64,000 nt of DNA. Origin: Marinobacter mangrovi. Lineage in GTDB: Bacteria > Pseudomonadota > Gammaproteobacteria > Pseudomonadales > Oleiphilaceae. The notes beneath the pieces were generated by a model that did not search any database, was not told the DNA's origin, and saw only the letters and a list, made by a program, of their open reading frames with translations. Location: positions 62,001 to 126,000 of the forward strand of contig NZ_JAERVO010000004.1 in NCBI RefSeq assembly GCF_016798325.1. Direction: 5' to 3'. Each line of letters begins with the position of its first letter. The stretch's first letter is position 1. Positions 8,515 to 17,463 of this stretch are shown in pieces. The position numbers and the translations under genes are program-made.

Positions 8515-9649
8515 TCGCGATTTCGTCCGGCACATGTCCGGCCCGAGCCTCCATGCGCCACAGGGCTTCCTGGCCAAGATCCACCTGGATCCGATTCTGC
8601 TCGTCCTCCTGCTGATCCTGCTGGTTGGAGGTCTGTTCGTACTGTACAGCGGCGGTGACAGCAGCATCGCCATTGTCGAGTCCCAGATTGCCCGTATCGG
8701 CGTGGCGCTGGTGGTGATGTTCGTGTTTGCGCAACTGGACCCGTCCGTTTACCGGCGCTGGGCGCCGTGGCTCTATGGGCTGGGGCTGATCGCCCTGATT
8801 GCCGTGCTGCTGGTCGGTATCGGGGCCAAGGGCGCACAGCGCTGGCTGGCGTTGCCGGGACTGCCGCGATTCCAGCCCTCGGAGTTCATGAAGCTGGCGG
8901 TACCGATCATGACCGCCTGGTACCTCTCCCGGCATTTCCTGCCGCCTCGTCTGTCGCGGGTGGCCATCGCACTGGTGATCGTGTTCCTGCCGATGATCCT
9001 GATCGTCAAACAGCCCGATCTCGGGACCGCGCTGCTGGTCGGCCTGGCGGGCCTGTTTGTGGTGTTCTTTGCCGGCATGAGCTGGAAGCTGCTGGGTGCC
9101 TTCTTCGGCATGGCCGGCGTGGCCGCGCCGGTGATGTGGTTCTTCGTGATGCGGGACTACCAGAAACAGCGGGTGCTGACCTTGCTGGACCCGGAGAGTG
9201 ATCCGCTGGGCGCGGGCTGGAACATCATCCAGTCGAAGACAGCAATCGGCTCCGGCGGCCTGATGGGCAAGGGCTGGCTGCAGGGGACGCAGTCCCACCT
9301 GGATTTCCTGCCGGAAAGCCACACCGACTTTATCGTTGCGGTACTGGCGGAAGAGTTCGGCTTTATCGGGGTTACGCTGCTGATCACCCTGTATTTCCTG
9401 ATCATCGCGCGCTGCCTCTATATTGCGGTCAATGCCCAGGATTCCTTTGGCCGTCTGGTGGCGGGGGCGCTCACCATGACGTTCTTCATCTATGTGTTCG
9501 TTAACATCGGCATGGTCAGCGGCATCCTGCCGATCGTCGGTGTGCCGCTGCCCATGGTGAGCTACGGAGGCACGTCCATCGTGACGCTGATGGCGGCCTT
9601 CGGCGTGATGATGTCGATCCACACGCACCGGCGGATGATATCGGCGTGA
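8507..9649 (+). CDS. rodA: Rod shape-determining SEDS glycosyltransferase RodA
   Basis: RodA polymerises lipid II glycan chains during cell elongation in the inner membrane, with PBP2 as transpeptidase partner. The 380-residue protein is a ten-helix SEDS family member (E. coli 370). It has the hallmark KQPDLGTALL in the central region, whose Asp is essential in this family, and the C-terminal GVPLPMVSYGGTSIVTLM. The start ATG lies inside the last codons of mrdA. Confidence 0.97.
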   Translation: MADRDFVRHMSGPSLHAPQGFLAKIHLDPILLVLLLILLVGGLFVLYSGGDSSIAIVESQIARIGVALVVMFVFAQLDPSVYRRWAPWLYGLGLIALIAVLLVGIGAKGAQRWLALPGLPRFQPSEFMKLAVPIMTAWYLSRHFLPPRLSRVAIALVIVFLPMILIVKQPDLGTALLVGLAGLFVVFFAGMSWKLLGAFFGMAGVAAPVMWFFVMRDYQKQRVLTLLDPESDPLGAGWNIIQSKTAIGSGGLMGKGWLQGTQSHLDFLPESHTDFIVAVLAEEFGFIGVTLLITLYFLIIARCLYIAVNAQDSFGRLVAGALTMTFFIYVFVNIGMVSGILPIVGVPLPMVSYGGTSIVTLMAAFGVMMSIHTHRRMISA

Positions 9650-9776
9650 GCGACGTTACCTTTTGGTCATAACGGGATCGGGCGGTGGCTGCGGTTTTGG
9701 GCATCATGCTAATCTTTGGCCGCCCCGGCGGAGCCGCGCAGGGGCCTGTTTACACAAGAAGAAGTCGGGGATGATC

Positions 9777-10769
9777 ATGCCATTGCGTATTTCTGGCATT
9801 GCACTGGTGCTGTGGGCTGCCCTGGCGGCTCCGATGGCGAACGCCGGCTATGTGGAAACCCCGGACGGGCAGGCGTTTGTCGATGAGATGGTGCGCCAGC
9901 ACGGTTTCGACCGGAGTAAGCTGGAAATCTGGTTGTCCGGCGCCCAGCGCCAGTCATCGATTATCGAGGCCATCAGTCACCCGGCGGAACACACGCTGGA
10001 GTGGGCCGAATACCGGCGCATCTTCATCAAGCCGGCGCGGATCGAAAAAGGGAAGGCGTTCCTGCAGGCCCACGCGGAGACGTTTGCGCGAGCAGAACAG
10101 CAGCTGGGGGTGTCACGCTACATCGTGGCGGCCATCATCGGGGTGGAAACCCAATACGGCGAGTACGCGGGCAACTATCGGGTGCTGGATGCGCTTTCAA
10201 CGCTGACGTTCGATTATCCGCCCCGTTCGGCGTTTTTCCGCAAGCAACTGGGTGAATTTTTTCTGATGGCCCGGGAACAGGGACTGGATCCGACAGTCCT
10301 AAAGGGTTCGTATGCCGGAGCCATGGGGTTTGGCCAGTTCATTCCCAGCAGCTACCGGGATTTTGCCATCGATTTCGATCACGATGGACGCGCCGACATC
10401 GTCAATAATCCGGTCGACGCCATTGGCAGTGTGGCCAACTATTTTGCCCGCCACGGGTGGCAGGCTGGCGCTCCGGTGGCGGAACAGGTGGCAGGGGCGG
10501 ATTATCCGCAGGCGTTGTTCACTGACGGGCTGGCCCCGAAACTGACGGTGGCGGACTATCAGGCCGCGGGTATCGTGCCAAAAGCCGGCGTGTCGGCGGA
10601 AACCCGGGCACGCCTGATGCGGTTGCAGGCTGAGGAAGGTCAAGAAGATTGGCTGACGTATCCCAACTTTTACGTCATCACCCGCTACAATCACAGTCAG
10701 CTGTATGCGATGGCCGTTCTGGCCCTGTCGCAGGCGTTGGCACAGACCCCGGACAAGGCGAGAGGTTAG
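9777..10769 (+). CDS. mltB: Membrane-bound lytic murein transglycosylase B family protein
   Basis: MltB-type transglycosylases cleave the MurNAc-GlcNAc bond of peptidoglycan with formation of 1,6-anhydromuramic acid. The 330-residue protein has a signal peptide ending near PMANA-GYVETPDG and the SLT_2 domain with catalytic Glu in GVETQYGEYAG, followed by SYAGAMGFGQFIPSSY. Unlike E. coli MltB there is no lipobox cysteine, so it may be soluble in the periplasm. Starts at 9771 and 9777 are both possible; 9777 is chosen for its GGGGA spacing. It sits between rodA and rlpA. Confidence 0.93.
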   Translation: MPLRISGIALVLWAALAAPMANAGYVETPDGQAFVDEMVRQHGFDRSKLEIWLSGAQRQSSIIEAISHPAEHTLEWAEYRRIFIKPARIEKGKAFLQAHAETFARAEQQLGVSRYIVAAIIGVETQYGEYAGNYRVLDALSTLTFDYPPRSAFFRKQLGEFFLMAREQGLDPTVLKGSYAGAMGFGQFIPSSYRDFAIDFDHDGRADIVNNPVDAIGSVANYFARHGWQAGAPVAEQVAGADYPQALFTDGLAPKLTVADYQAAGIVPKAGVSAETRARLMRLQAEEGQEDWLTYPNFYVITRYNHSQLYAMAVLALSQALAQTPDKARG

Positions 10770-10801
10770 CGGTGTCTTTCTGGACGATGGCGGAACGGCG
10801 C

Positions 10802-11674
10802 ATGAATTCGATAAACGTGAAGTCAGGGTTTGCCCTGCTGATGGCTGTGGCCACTGGTCTGCTGGCCGGGTGTGCGTCGAGTCCCGAGACGTCGTCGTCA
10901 GCCGGTTCCTCGTCGTCGCGGTACAGTATCAGTCAGGATCGGGCGCCGTCGGAAGACTACGACGTCAGTGACCTGAAGAGCGCCACGCCCCGCTACGAGA
11001 AGCCCAGCCGCTACGGCAATAAGTCGCCCTACACGGTCTGGGGCAAACGATACACGGTGCTGGCGGACGCCAGCGACTACGTGGAACGGGGCACGGCGAG
11101 CTGGTACGGCGAGAAGTTCCACGGCCACAAGACGTCCAACGGCGAGACGTTCGACATGTACAAGATGACGGCGGCCCACAAGAGTCTGCCGTTGCCCAGC
11201 TACGCCCGGGTAACCAACTTGGACAACGGCCGCAGCGTCATTGTTCGGGTGAACGACCGGGGGCCGTTCCACAGCACGCGGATTATCGACCTGTCCTACG
11301 CGGCGGCCAAGAAGCTGGGCTACCAGAAACGCGGCACCGCCCATGTGGAAGTGGCCGCGATAACGGTAACGCCGGATGGTAGTATGTCCGTTGCCGGAGA
11401 AGCCGCACCGTCGCGGGAGTCGGCACCGGCGACCTCCAGTGAGAAAGAGGGCATTTTCGTCCAGGTGGCCTCGTTTACGCAGGTGGAGTCGGCCGAACAG
11501 CTCTCGCAGCGCCTGCGGAGCGTGACCAACGCGCCGGTGCGTGTGTATGCAGCCGGCAGCTATCACCGGGTGCAGGTTGGCCCGTTCGCGCAGCGCGGAC
11601 AGGCCGAGCAGGAAAGTAAACTGATTGAACAGGGGGGGCTGGGGCGCCCAATCGTGGTGACCGATCCTCTATAG
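10802..11674 (+). CDS. rlpA: Septal ring lytic transglycosylase RlpA (lipoprotein)
   Basis: RlpA is an outer-membrane lipoprotein; in Pseudomonas it cleaves denuded glycan strands at the septum. The 290-residue protein has a lipobox LLAGC near residue 25, a low-complexity Ser-rich linker, a double-psi beta-barrel domain (RGTASWYGEKFHG through RVNDRGPFHSTRIIDLSYAAA) and a C-terminal SPOR domain (GIFVQVASFTQVESAEQL and onward) that binds denuded peptidoglycan. The start at 10802 puts the lipobox at the usual distance; an in-frame ATG at 10787 is also possible. Confidence 0.95.
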   Translation: MNSINVKSGFALLMAVATGLLAGCASSPETSSSAGSSSSRYSISQDRAPSEDYDVSDLKSATPRYEKPSRYGNKSPYTVWGKRYTVLADASDYVERGTASWYGEKFHGHKTSNGETFDMYKMTAAHKSLPLPSYARVTNLDNGRSVIVRVNDRGPFHSTRIIDLSYAAAKKLGYQKRGTAHVEVAAITVTPDGSMSVAGEAAPSRESAPATSSEKEGIFVQVASFTQVESAEQLSQRLRSVTNAPVRVYAAGSYHRVQVGPFAQRGQAEQESKLIEQGGLGRPIVVTDPL

Positions 11675-11851
11675 TGGGCCCGTGCCGGCGGCTGAAGGTG
11701 GCATTGCCACCGTCAGTGCGATGCATGGCCCGGAAGCAGACGCCTGGTTCACCGGTTTGAGGCCGGTTGTTGCTGTACAGGCGGATGGCACTTCCGAATC
11801 CCGTGATGCCCGACCGGGTATCGTCAACTGATGTAACTGCTGAATGAATCC

Positions 11852-13024
11852 ATGGCTAAGAATACGGTATTCCAAACATTTTTCCGCGCGCTGATCATCC
11901 TGTTCACCTGGGTCTCGGTGGCCGCTGCACAGTCCCAGCCGTCCCTGATCCCGTCGCCGCCGCAGATTGCGGCCAGCTCCTACGTGCTGATGGACGCGGC
12001 CAGTGGCCACATCATCATGCAGGGCAACAGCGACGAACGCCTGCCGCCAGCCAGTCTGACCAAGATGATGACGGCCTACATCGTCGAGCGTGAGCTGTCC
12101 GAGGACCGTATTGCCATGTCCGACGAGGTGCCCATCAGCGTGCACGCCTGGCGCACCGGTGGTTCGCGGATGTTCGTCAAGGAAGGGTCCAACGTGACCG
12201 TCGAGAATCTGCTGCACGGTATGATCATCCAGTCCGGTAACGACGCCAGTGTGGCGCTGGCCGAGTACGTGGCCGGCAGTGAGGGCGCGTTTGCCGACAT
12301 CATGAACCAGCAGGCGCAGATCCTGGGCATGAAGAACACCCACTTCATGAATGCCACCGGCCTTCCCCATGAGGAACACTATTCAACGGCGCACGACCTG
12401 GCGCTTCTGGCGCGGGCGATCATCAACGATTACCCGGACAACTACCCGATCTATTCCCAGAAATACTTCACCTACAACGATATCCGTCAGCCCAACCGCA
12501 ACTCGTTGCTGTGGCGCGACCCGTCCGTGGATGGCCTGAAGACCGGTCACACGGATGCCGCCGGCTTCTGTCTCGTGGCGTCGGCCAAGCGCGACGATAT
12601 GCGGCTGATCGGTGTGGTCATGGGCACCAAGAGCGAGAATGCCCGGGCCCAGGAAGTGCAGAAACTGCTGAGCTACGGTTTCCGCTATTACGAGACCCAT
12701 TCCCTGTTTAAAGCCGGCCAACCGCTGAAGGACGCCACCGTCTGGGGTGGCAAGAAAGAATCGGTCCAGGTTGGACTGGCCAACGATGCCGTTGTCACTA
12801 TCCCGCGTGGCACCAAGGATTCGCTGGAGTCGGTCATGGACATCGACAGCGTGATCAAGGCGCCGGTGAAGGCCGGCCAGGAACTGGGTCAGGTGCGGGT
12901 GACGCTGAACGGCCAGGAAGTGGTCAAGCGCCCGGTGGTGGCACTGGAAGCGGTGGACGAAGGCGGGTTCTTTAAACGCATCTGGGATGCGATCAAACTG
13001 TTCTTCGTGCAGTTGTTCAGCTGA
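11852..13024 (+). CDS. dacA: D-alanyl-D-alanine carboxypeptidase (PBP5/6 type)
   Basis: This enzyme trims the terminal D-Ala from peptidoglycan pentapeptides in the periplasm. The 390-residue product has a signal peptide ending near VAAAQ, the penicillin-binding motifs SLTK (Ser68-Lys71), SGN (128-130) and KTG (230-232), and a C-terminal PBP5 beta domain. It ends in an amphipathic helix (FFKRIWDAIKLFFVQLF) that anchors the protein to the inner membrane. It is followed by ybeD and lipB, as in E. coli. Confidence 0.97.
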   Translation: MAKNTVFQTFFRALIILFTWVSVAAAQSQPSLIPSPPQIAASSYVLMDAASGHIIMQGNSDERLPPASLTKMMTAYIVERELSEDRIAMSDEVPISVHAWRTGGSRMFVKEGSNVTVENLLHGMIIQSGNDASVALAEYVAGSEGAFADIMNQQAQILGMKNTHFMNATGLPHEEHYSTAHDLALLARAIINDYPDNYPIYSQKYFTYNDIRQPNRNSLLWRDPSVDGLKTGHTDAAGFCLVASAKRDDMRLIGVVMGTKSENARAQEVQKLLSYGFRYYETHSLFKAGQPLKDATVWGGKKESVQVGLANDAVVTIPRGTKDSLESVMDIDSVIKAPVKAGQELGQVRVTLNGQEVVKRPVVALEAVDEGGFFKRIWDAIKLFFVQLFS

Positions 13025-13047
13025 TTGGCGACAGTGAGGAAAGCAGC

Positions 13048-13317
13048 ATGAGTGAACCGCAGCCGCCCAAAATTGAATTTCCGTGCGATTACGTCATCAA
13101 GGTGATCGGCACGGCCGCGCCGGACTTTCGCGATTTTGTCGTGGAAGTGGTGGAGCGCCACGCGCCGGGCATCGATGAAACCGACATCACGATCAACGAC
13201 AGCCGCCAGGGGCGTTTCAGCTCCGTGCAGATCAAGATCGTGGCTACCGGCGAACCGCAGCTCAAAGCCCTGTTCGAGGAGCTCAAAGCCAGTGGTCGCG
13301 TTCACATGGTCCTCTAA
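13048..13317 (+). CDS. ybeD: YbeD/DUF493 family protein
   Basis: An 89-residue cytoplasmic protein of the DUF493 family, with the conserved opening [13 protein letters not shown] and the core [12 protein letters not shown] and [17 protein letters not shown]. The family has an ACT-like fold and lies between dacA and lipB in many gammaproteobacteria. Its biochemical role is not established; a regulatory function near lipoate synthesis has been suggested from context only. Confidence 0.93.
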   Translation: MSEPQPPKIEFPCDYVIKVIGTAAPDFRDFVVEVVERHAPGIDETDITINDSRQGRFSSVQIKIVATGEPQLKALFEELKASGRVHMVL

Positions 13318-13330
13318 CCGGTGGCCTGTC

Positions 13331-14005
13331 GTGTCCGAGACATCTGACCGTTCCGTCATCGTTCGCCACCTGGGTCTCCAGCCCTACCTGGAGACCTGGG
13401 AGGCGATGAAGAGCTTCACCGCCGCGCGCACGCCCGAGACCGCGGACGAGCTCTGGTGCCTGCAACATCCCAAGGTCTTCACCCAGGGGCAGGCCGGCAA
13501 GGCCGAGCATGTGTTGGCGCCGGGAGACATTCCGGTGGTCCAGGTGGACCGGGGCGGCCAGGTGACCTATCACGGTCCCGGCCAGCTGGTGGTGTACTTG
13601 ATGATCGACCTGCACCGGGCCCATTTCGGTGTGCGTGAACTGGTCAGTGGTATCGAAGACAGTATCGTTGCGATCCTGGCGGACCTGGGCGTCGATGCGG
13701 CCCCGCGCGCCGATGCGCCGGGTGTCTACACCCAGGGCACCAAGATCGCCTCACTGGGCCTGCGCATTCGGCGCGGCTGCTCTTTCCACGGCCTGGCGCT
13801 GAATGTCGATATGGACTTGGAGCCGTTCGGTCGCATCAATCCTTGTGGCCTCACGGGCATGGCCATGACCCAGGTGGTCGATCACGCCCCCCAGGCGACG
13901 TTTGATGGTGTCCAGGACGCGTTGGTGGCTCGCCTGGTTGAGCGACTGGATCTGGGCCGGGTCCGGTTCGAGACCGGATTGCCCGTCGTTCAGGCCGTAT
14001 CCTGA
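13331..14005 (+). CDS. lipB: Octanoyl-[ACP]:protein N-octanoyltransferase
   Basis: LipB moves the octanoyl group from acyl carrier protein to lipoyl domains, the first step of lipoate assembly. The 224-residue protein has [21 protein letters not shown] and the catalytic pair Lys138 (in QGTKIASLG) and Cys172 (in INPCGLTGM), matching Lys135 and Cys169 of E. coli. The start is a GTG at 13331, 13 bp after ybeD; the frame is open upstream but that would run through ybeD. Its 3' end overlaps the convergent diguanylate cyclase gene by 16 bp. lipA is not adjacent but lies at 43142-44185. Confidence 0.96.
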   Translation: MSETSDRSVIVRHLGLQPYLETWEAMKSFTAARTPETADELWCLQHPKVFTQGQAGKAEHVLAPGDIPVVQVDRGGQVTYHGPGQLVVYLMIDLHRAHFGVRELVSGIEDSIVAILADLGVDAAPRADAPGVYTQGTKIASLGLRIRRGCSFHGLALNVDMDLEPFGRINPCGLTGMAMTQVVDHAPQATFDGVQDALVARLVERLDLGRVRFETGLPVVQAVS

Positions 14006-15090
14006 TTGGGGACTTCCCCGCTACAAACCCGATTGCGCCCCGTCGCCTTGGCCGTGTAGAGGGCTTCGTCCGCCCGCTGTAACAGTCGGCTGGGGGATTC
14101 GGCGCCGTGAATGCTGGCTACGCCCGCGCTGATCGTCGTCCGAACAATCCGGCCGTCATAGGTGGCAGGAGCCGCCGCAATTGACTGGCGGATCCGCTCG
14201 GCAATCCGGATGGCTTCCTCCACTCCGGTCTCCGGCAGGATCGCCAGAAATTCCTCACCGCCCCAGCGCGACACAATGTCGATCCGGCGGCACCCTTCCT
14301 TCAGTTTGTCCGCCACCTTGATGATCAGCTCGTCGCCCGTCTGGTGGCCGTAGTGATCGTTAACTCCCTTGAACAGGTCGATATCCAGCAGGATCACCGA
14401 AAACGACTGGCGGTTGCGAAGGTAGCGCTGGTACTCGCCTTCCAGGCGGATCAGGCCTTCGCGACGGTTGGTCAGGCCGGTCATGGTGTCGTGCTTGGCC
14501 GCGTACTCGTACTCGCCGGCCAGGGTGAGGAGACTGGCCTTGCTGCGCCGCCGGCTCAGGTCGAGGACGTAGCAGGAGACCATTTCGAACGCGAGCACGT
14601 TGATCATCATCAGCCGGAAGCTGTCGCTGTATGGCGTGTTGAAAAGAAGGTCTCCCAGCGGCGAAAACAGGCCGACCAGAGCCGTCAGGCCAAAAGCGCA
14701 GGTCAGGACGCCGACCCGGGGCGTGCTGATGTAGAAAATGATCGGCGGATAGGCGAACAGCCAGATGATCGCGGAGCCGTCTTCCAAGGCGGCGGTCGCT
14801 ACATAAATGAACAGGGCGGCAATGATGACGATGAACGTCCGCCGGTGCAGGGTCTGATGCCGCAGCGTCAGGTACACCAGGGCATTAAGCATCAGCATCA
14901 CGCCCACTGTGGCCAGCGTGGCCATCACCAGGGTGTCGCCTCGGCCAGCAGCCCGGTAGGCAAAGAAAACCAGGACCGGCAGGGCCCCCACGCTGAGCCA
15001 GTTGATCAGCCGGGGAACCGGTATTTCGCCCCGAGTGTGGTCGGGCACAGGGGCTGACGGCCAATAAGACTTGGATGAATCGGGCATCAT
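13990..15090 (-). CDS. Membrane diguanylate cyclase (GGDEF)
   Basis: A 366-residue protein with about six predicted membrane helices (~residues 28-185) and a C-terminal GGDEF domain that makes c-di-GMP from two GTP. The active site is intact ([15 protein letters not shown]) and an I-site RRID lies five residues before it, so product inhibition is expected. The N-terminal region has no named sensor domain I can recognise. The start could be either of two tandem ATGs (15090, 15087). It is convergent with lipB, overlapping its end by 16 bp. Confidence 0.93.
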   Translation of the reverse strand: MMPDSSKSYWPSAPVPDHTRGEIPVPRLINWLSVGALPVLVFFAYRAAGRGDTLVMATLATVGVMLMLNALVYLTLRHQTLHRRTFIVIIAALFIYVATAALEDGSAIIWLFAYPPIIFYISTPRVGVLTCAFGLTALVGLFSPLGDLLFNTPYSDSFRLMMINVLAFEMVSCYVLDLSRRRSKASLLTLAGEYEYAAKHDTMTGLTNRREGLIRLEGEYQRYLRNRQSFSVILLDIDLFKGVNDHYGHQTGDELIIKVADKLKEGCRRIDIVSRWGGEEFLAILPETGVEEAIRIAERIRQSIAAAPATYDGRIVRTTISAGVASIHGAESPSRLLQRADEALYTAKATGRNRVCSGEVPNQDTA

Positions 15091-15394
15091 TGTTAGCGTT
15101 ATATTTATTGTTTAATCGATACGAGCATAGCGCCAAATGCAGTAGCGCTCTGTTTTAAAACGTAAACATGACGTTTGCGGCGTCGCATAGTCGCCTGTGC
15201 TGGTTAATCAGTGATCACTACACGGCAAAGCTGCAGGGAATCCATTGGCTCCGGAAACCGGGCTGGCGCGGCAGGTCGGTGACCAGAGACGGGTTGGGCT
15301 CACGTATAATCGGTAGGACCCACTTTCGAAGAGCGCCCGGAAGCCGACCATTCGGCCGTCGGGCTGCAGCATTCATCAGCTTCTGGATCCCTTG
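15091..15394. other. Divergent intergenic region, GGDEF gene / ABC1 kinase
   Basis: A 304-bp stretch without a gene, AT-rich near the GGDEF gene. It holds an inverted repeat AAACGT-N7-ACGTTT (15158-15176), a 13-mer AGCGCCAAATGCA (15129-15141) that recurs at 61784, and a TATAAT hexamer before the kinase gene. Confidence 0.55.
15305..15310 (+). promoter_or_regulatory. Candidate -10 element for the ABC1 kinase gene
   Basis: A perfect TATAAT at 15305-15310, 85 bp before the start codon. No good -35 lies at 16-18 bp, so the promoter is weak or activator-dependent. Confidence 0.35.
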
Positions 15395-16816
15395 ATGACT
15401 TCCAAAAAAGCGCGCAAATCCGTTTCCCGCATCAAGACCGGCAGCTTCGAGCGCCGGCTCAGTCTGACCCGGGCCGGTCTGTTCGCCGGTACCCGCATGG
15501 CCACGCACATGGCCACCAACCTGTTCAGCAGCCGCGAAAAGCGTGAAGAACGCCACCGCCAGATGCTCTCAAGCCAGGCCCGGTTCCTGGTGGATGAACT
15601 CGGCAAACTCAAGGGCAGCGTGGTGAAGATCGGTCAGGTCATGGCGCTCTACGGCGAGCATTTCCTGCCGGCCGAAGTGACCGAGGCGCTGCACACCCTG
15701 GAAGATCAGACCACCTCACTGGCCTGGCCTTCTGTCGAGAAGGTGCTGGCCAAGGAGCTGGGCAGTGAGCGCCTGGCCCAGTTGGACGTGGATCCCGAAC
15801 CGATTGGATCGGCCTCGCTGGGGCAGGTTCATCGCGCCGTACGCCGCAGTGACGGTCTTGAGATTGTGCTCAAGGTCCAGTATCCGGGCGTCGACACGGC
15901 GGTGGACAGCGACCTCAATGCGGTCGCGCAGATTCTGAAAGTCGGGCGCTTTGTGTCCATGGGCCCCGAATTCAACGAATGGCTCGAAGAAGTCCGCACC
16001 ATGATGCACCGGGAAGTGGACTACGCGCTGGAAGCCCGGACCACCGAGCATTTCCGCAAGATGCTGGAGGGCGACGACCGTTTCGTGGTGCCCCGGGTCC
16101 TGCCGGAGTATTCCACCCGCCATGTGATGGCGTCCACTTTCGAGCCCGGCTGGCCGGTCAGCTCGGACAAGGTGGCTTCGCTGTCGCTCGAGCGTCGGAG
16201 TGCGCTGGGCCGTGCCGCGTTGGAACTGTTCTTCCGTGAGCTGTTTGAATGGGGCGAGATCCAGACCGACCCCAACTTCGGCAACTACCGCATCCGCATT
16301 GCCGAGGAAGCCGGCACCGAAAGCGACCAGATCGTGCTGCTGGACTTTGGCGCCGTGCAACAATACCCGGACAGCTTCCTCGAGCCGGTTCGGGACATGA
16401 TCCGGGCGTCCTATGAGCAGGATCTGGAGCGGGTCATCGAAGGCGGGACCAAGCTTCATTTCATGAGCGAGAGCTGGCCCGAGGACGTGCTGCGGCGATT
16501 CGGCGAAGTCTGCATGTCGGTGCTGGAACCGCTGGCCCCGGCCAACGGCGAGTGGCCCGAATTCGCGGTCAACGAGCAGGGCCAGTACCGCTGGAAGCAG
16601 AGCGACCTGCCGTCGCGGGTGGCCCGCCAAGCGGCGCGTTCCGCCATCAGCCGCTATTTCCGGATTCCGCCCAAGGAATTCGTCTTCCTCAACCGCAAGC
16701 TGATCGGTGTCTACACCTTCATTGCGGTGCTGCGGTCGGAGTTTAACGGCGAGGATCTGTTGCAGGACTATCTGTACGACAGCGAAGAGGCGGCCGCCCG
16801 GGACGTCGGCGACTGA
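15395..16816 (+). CDS. ABC1/UbiB (ADCK) family atypical kinase
   Basis: A 473-residue protein of the ABC1 kinase-like family, relatives of UbiB and COQ8 that act in quinone lipid handling. The family signatures are visible: the KxGQ helix (LKGSVVKIGQVMALYGEHF, ~residues 72-90), the Ala-rich loop (GSASLGQVHRAV), the ion pair Lys in VLKVQYPGV, the catalytic-loop-like DPNFGNYRI and the metal-binding LLDFGAVQQY. UbiB itself has C-terminal membrane helices that I do not see here, so this is probably a soluble ABC1 paralogue with unknown target. The ATG at 15395 follows GGATCCCTTG; a TTG at 15392 is adjacent. Confidence 0.9.
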   Translation: MTSKKARKSVSRIKTGSFERRLSLTRAGLFAGTRMATHMATNLFSSREKREERHRQMLSSQARFLVDELGKLKGSVVKIGQVMALYGEHFLPAEVTEALHTLEDQTTSLAWPSVEKVLAKELGSERLAQLDVDPEPIGSASLGQVHRAVRRSDGLEIVLKVQYPGVDTAVDSDLNAVAQILKVGRFVSMGPEFNEWLEEVRTMMHREVDYALEARTTEHFRKMLEGDDRFVVPRVLPEYSTRHVMASTFEPGWPVSSDKVASLSLERRSALGRAALELFFRELFEWGEIQTDPNFGNYRIRIAEEAGTESDQIVLLDFGAVQQYPDSFLEPVRDMIRASYEQDLERVIEGGTKLHFMSESWPEDVLRRFGEVCMSVLEPLAPANGEWPEFAVNEQGQYRWKQSDLPSRVARQAARSAISRYFRIPPKEFVFLNRKLIGVYTFIAVLRSEFNGEDLLQDYLYDSEEAAARDVGD

Positions 16817-16825
16817 TCCCGGAAG

Positions 16826-17248
16826 TCAGGTCGCTTCCAGCACCAGCCACAGCACCAGGGCGTAGCGAAGGCCCTTGCCGATGGCAACCAGCACGATGAA
16901 ATTGAGCCAGGGGACGCGCATGATGCCGCCGATCAGCGTCAGCGCGTCACCGCCAATGGGCAGCCACGCCATCAGCAGCGACCACTGGCCGAACCGGTTA
17001 AACCGGTTCTGGGCCTGTTGCAGTTGTTTTTCACTGACCGGAAACCAGCGTTTGTGGCGAAAACGCTCCACCTGCCGTCCGATCCAGCCGTTCAACACCG
17101 ACCCCAGGGTGTTGCCCAGTGTGGCGAACAGCCACAAGCCCCACAGCGAGTAGCCCTGCGTTACCAACCCGCCGAGCAGAACCTCGGAATAGGCCGGCAA
17201 CAGGGTGGCTGCGGCAAAGGCCGTAAAAAACAGGGACAGGTATGCCAA
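16826..17248 (-). CDS. yqaA: YqaA-like DedA/VTT family inner-membrane protein
   Basis: A 140-residue membrane protein matching YqaA of E. coli (142 residues) in the opening ATLLPAYSEVLLGGL, the LFATLGNTLGSVLNGWIGR region and the C-terminal GGDALTLIGGIMRVPW. It belongs to the SNARE-associated/VTT superfamily, probably lipid-related transport, but no specific substrate is established. The start is a TTG at 17248 preceded by GGGAG at five bases; no ATG is available. It converges on the kinase gene with 9 bp between stops. Confidence 0.88.
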   Translation of the reverse strand: MAYLSLFFTAFAAATLLPAYSEVLLGGLVTQGYSLWGLWLFATLGNTLGSVLNGWIGRQVERFRHKRWFPVSEKQLQQAQNRFNRFGQWSLLMAWLPIGGDALTLIGGIMRVPWLNFIVLVAIGKGLRYALVLWLVLEAT

Positions 17249-17308
17249 ATCGACTCCCGTCTGATTACACAGTGTAGTGGTGGGTTTACCGGTCGATCAC
17301 TATCGTTA

Positions 17309-17335
17309 TCAAGAAATCGTCCGTCAGGCCGATAG
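17309..17335 (+). promoter_or_regulatory. Sigma-28 (FliA)-type promoter for the chemoreceptor
   Basis: The sequence TCAAGAAA-N11-GCCGATAG matches the FliA consensus TAAAGTTT-N11-GCCGATAA with exact 11-bp spacing. It is 128 bp upstream of the chemoreceptor start. Flagellar sigma factor control of chemoreceptor genes is well established. Confidence 0.7.
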
Positions 17336-17463
17336 CTTATCTTGTCAGCCGCACAAAGTCTGAGACAAGGGAGCTGGGCGTGATGGCGTACGACGTATAC
17401 GAAGATCTGCGGTGCCCCTACCGGACCGGGGGGCGCTGCCTCACTCTGTGACCCGGGAGTGTC

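Noticed and set aside
6604-8673. Very long antisense frame opposite mrdA (about 689 codons)
   Set aside because: Opposite strand of a certain PBP2 gene; composition is that of a shadow frame and no homology is recognisable.
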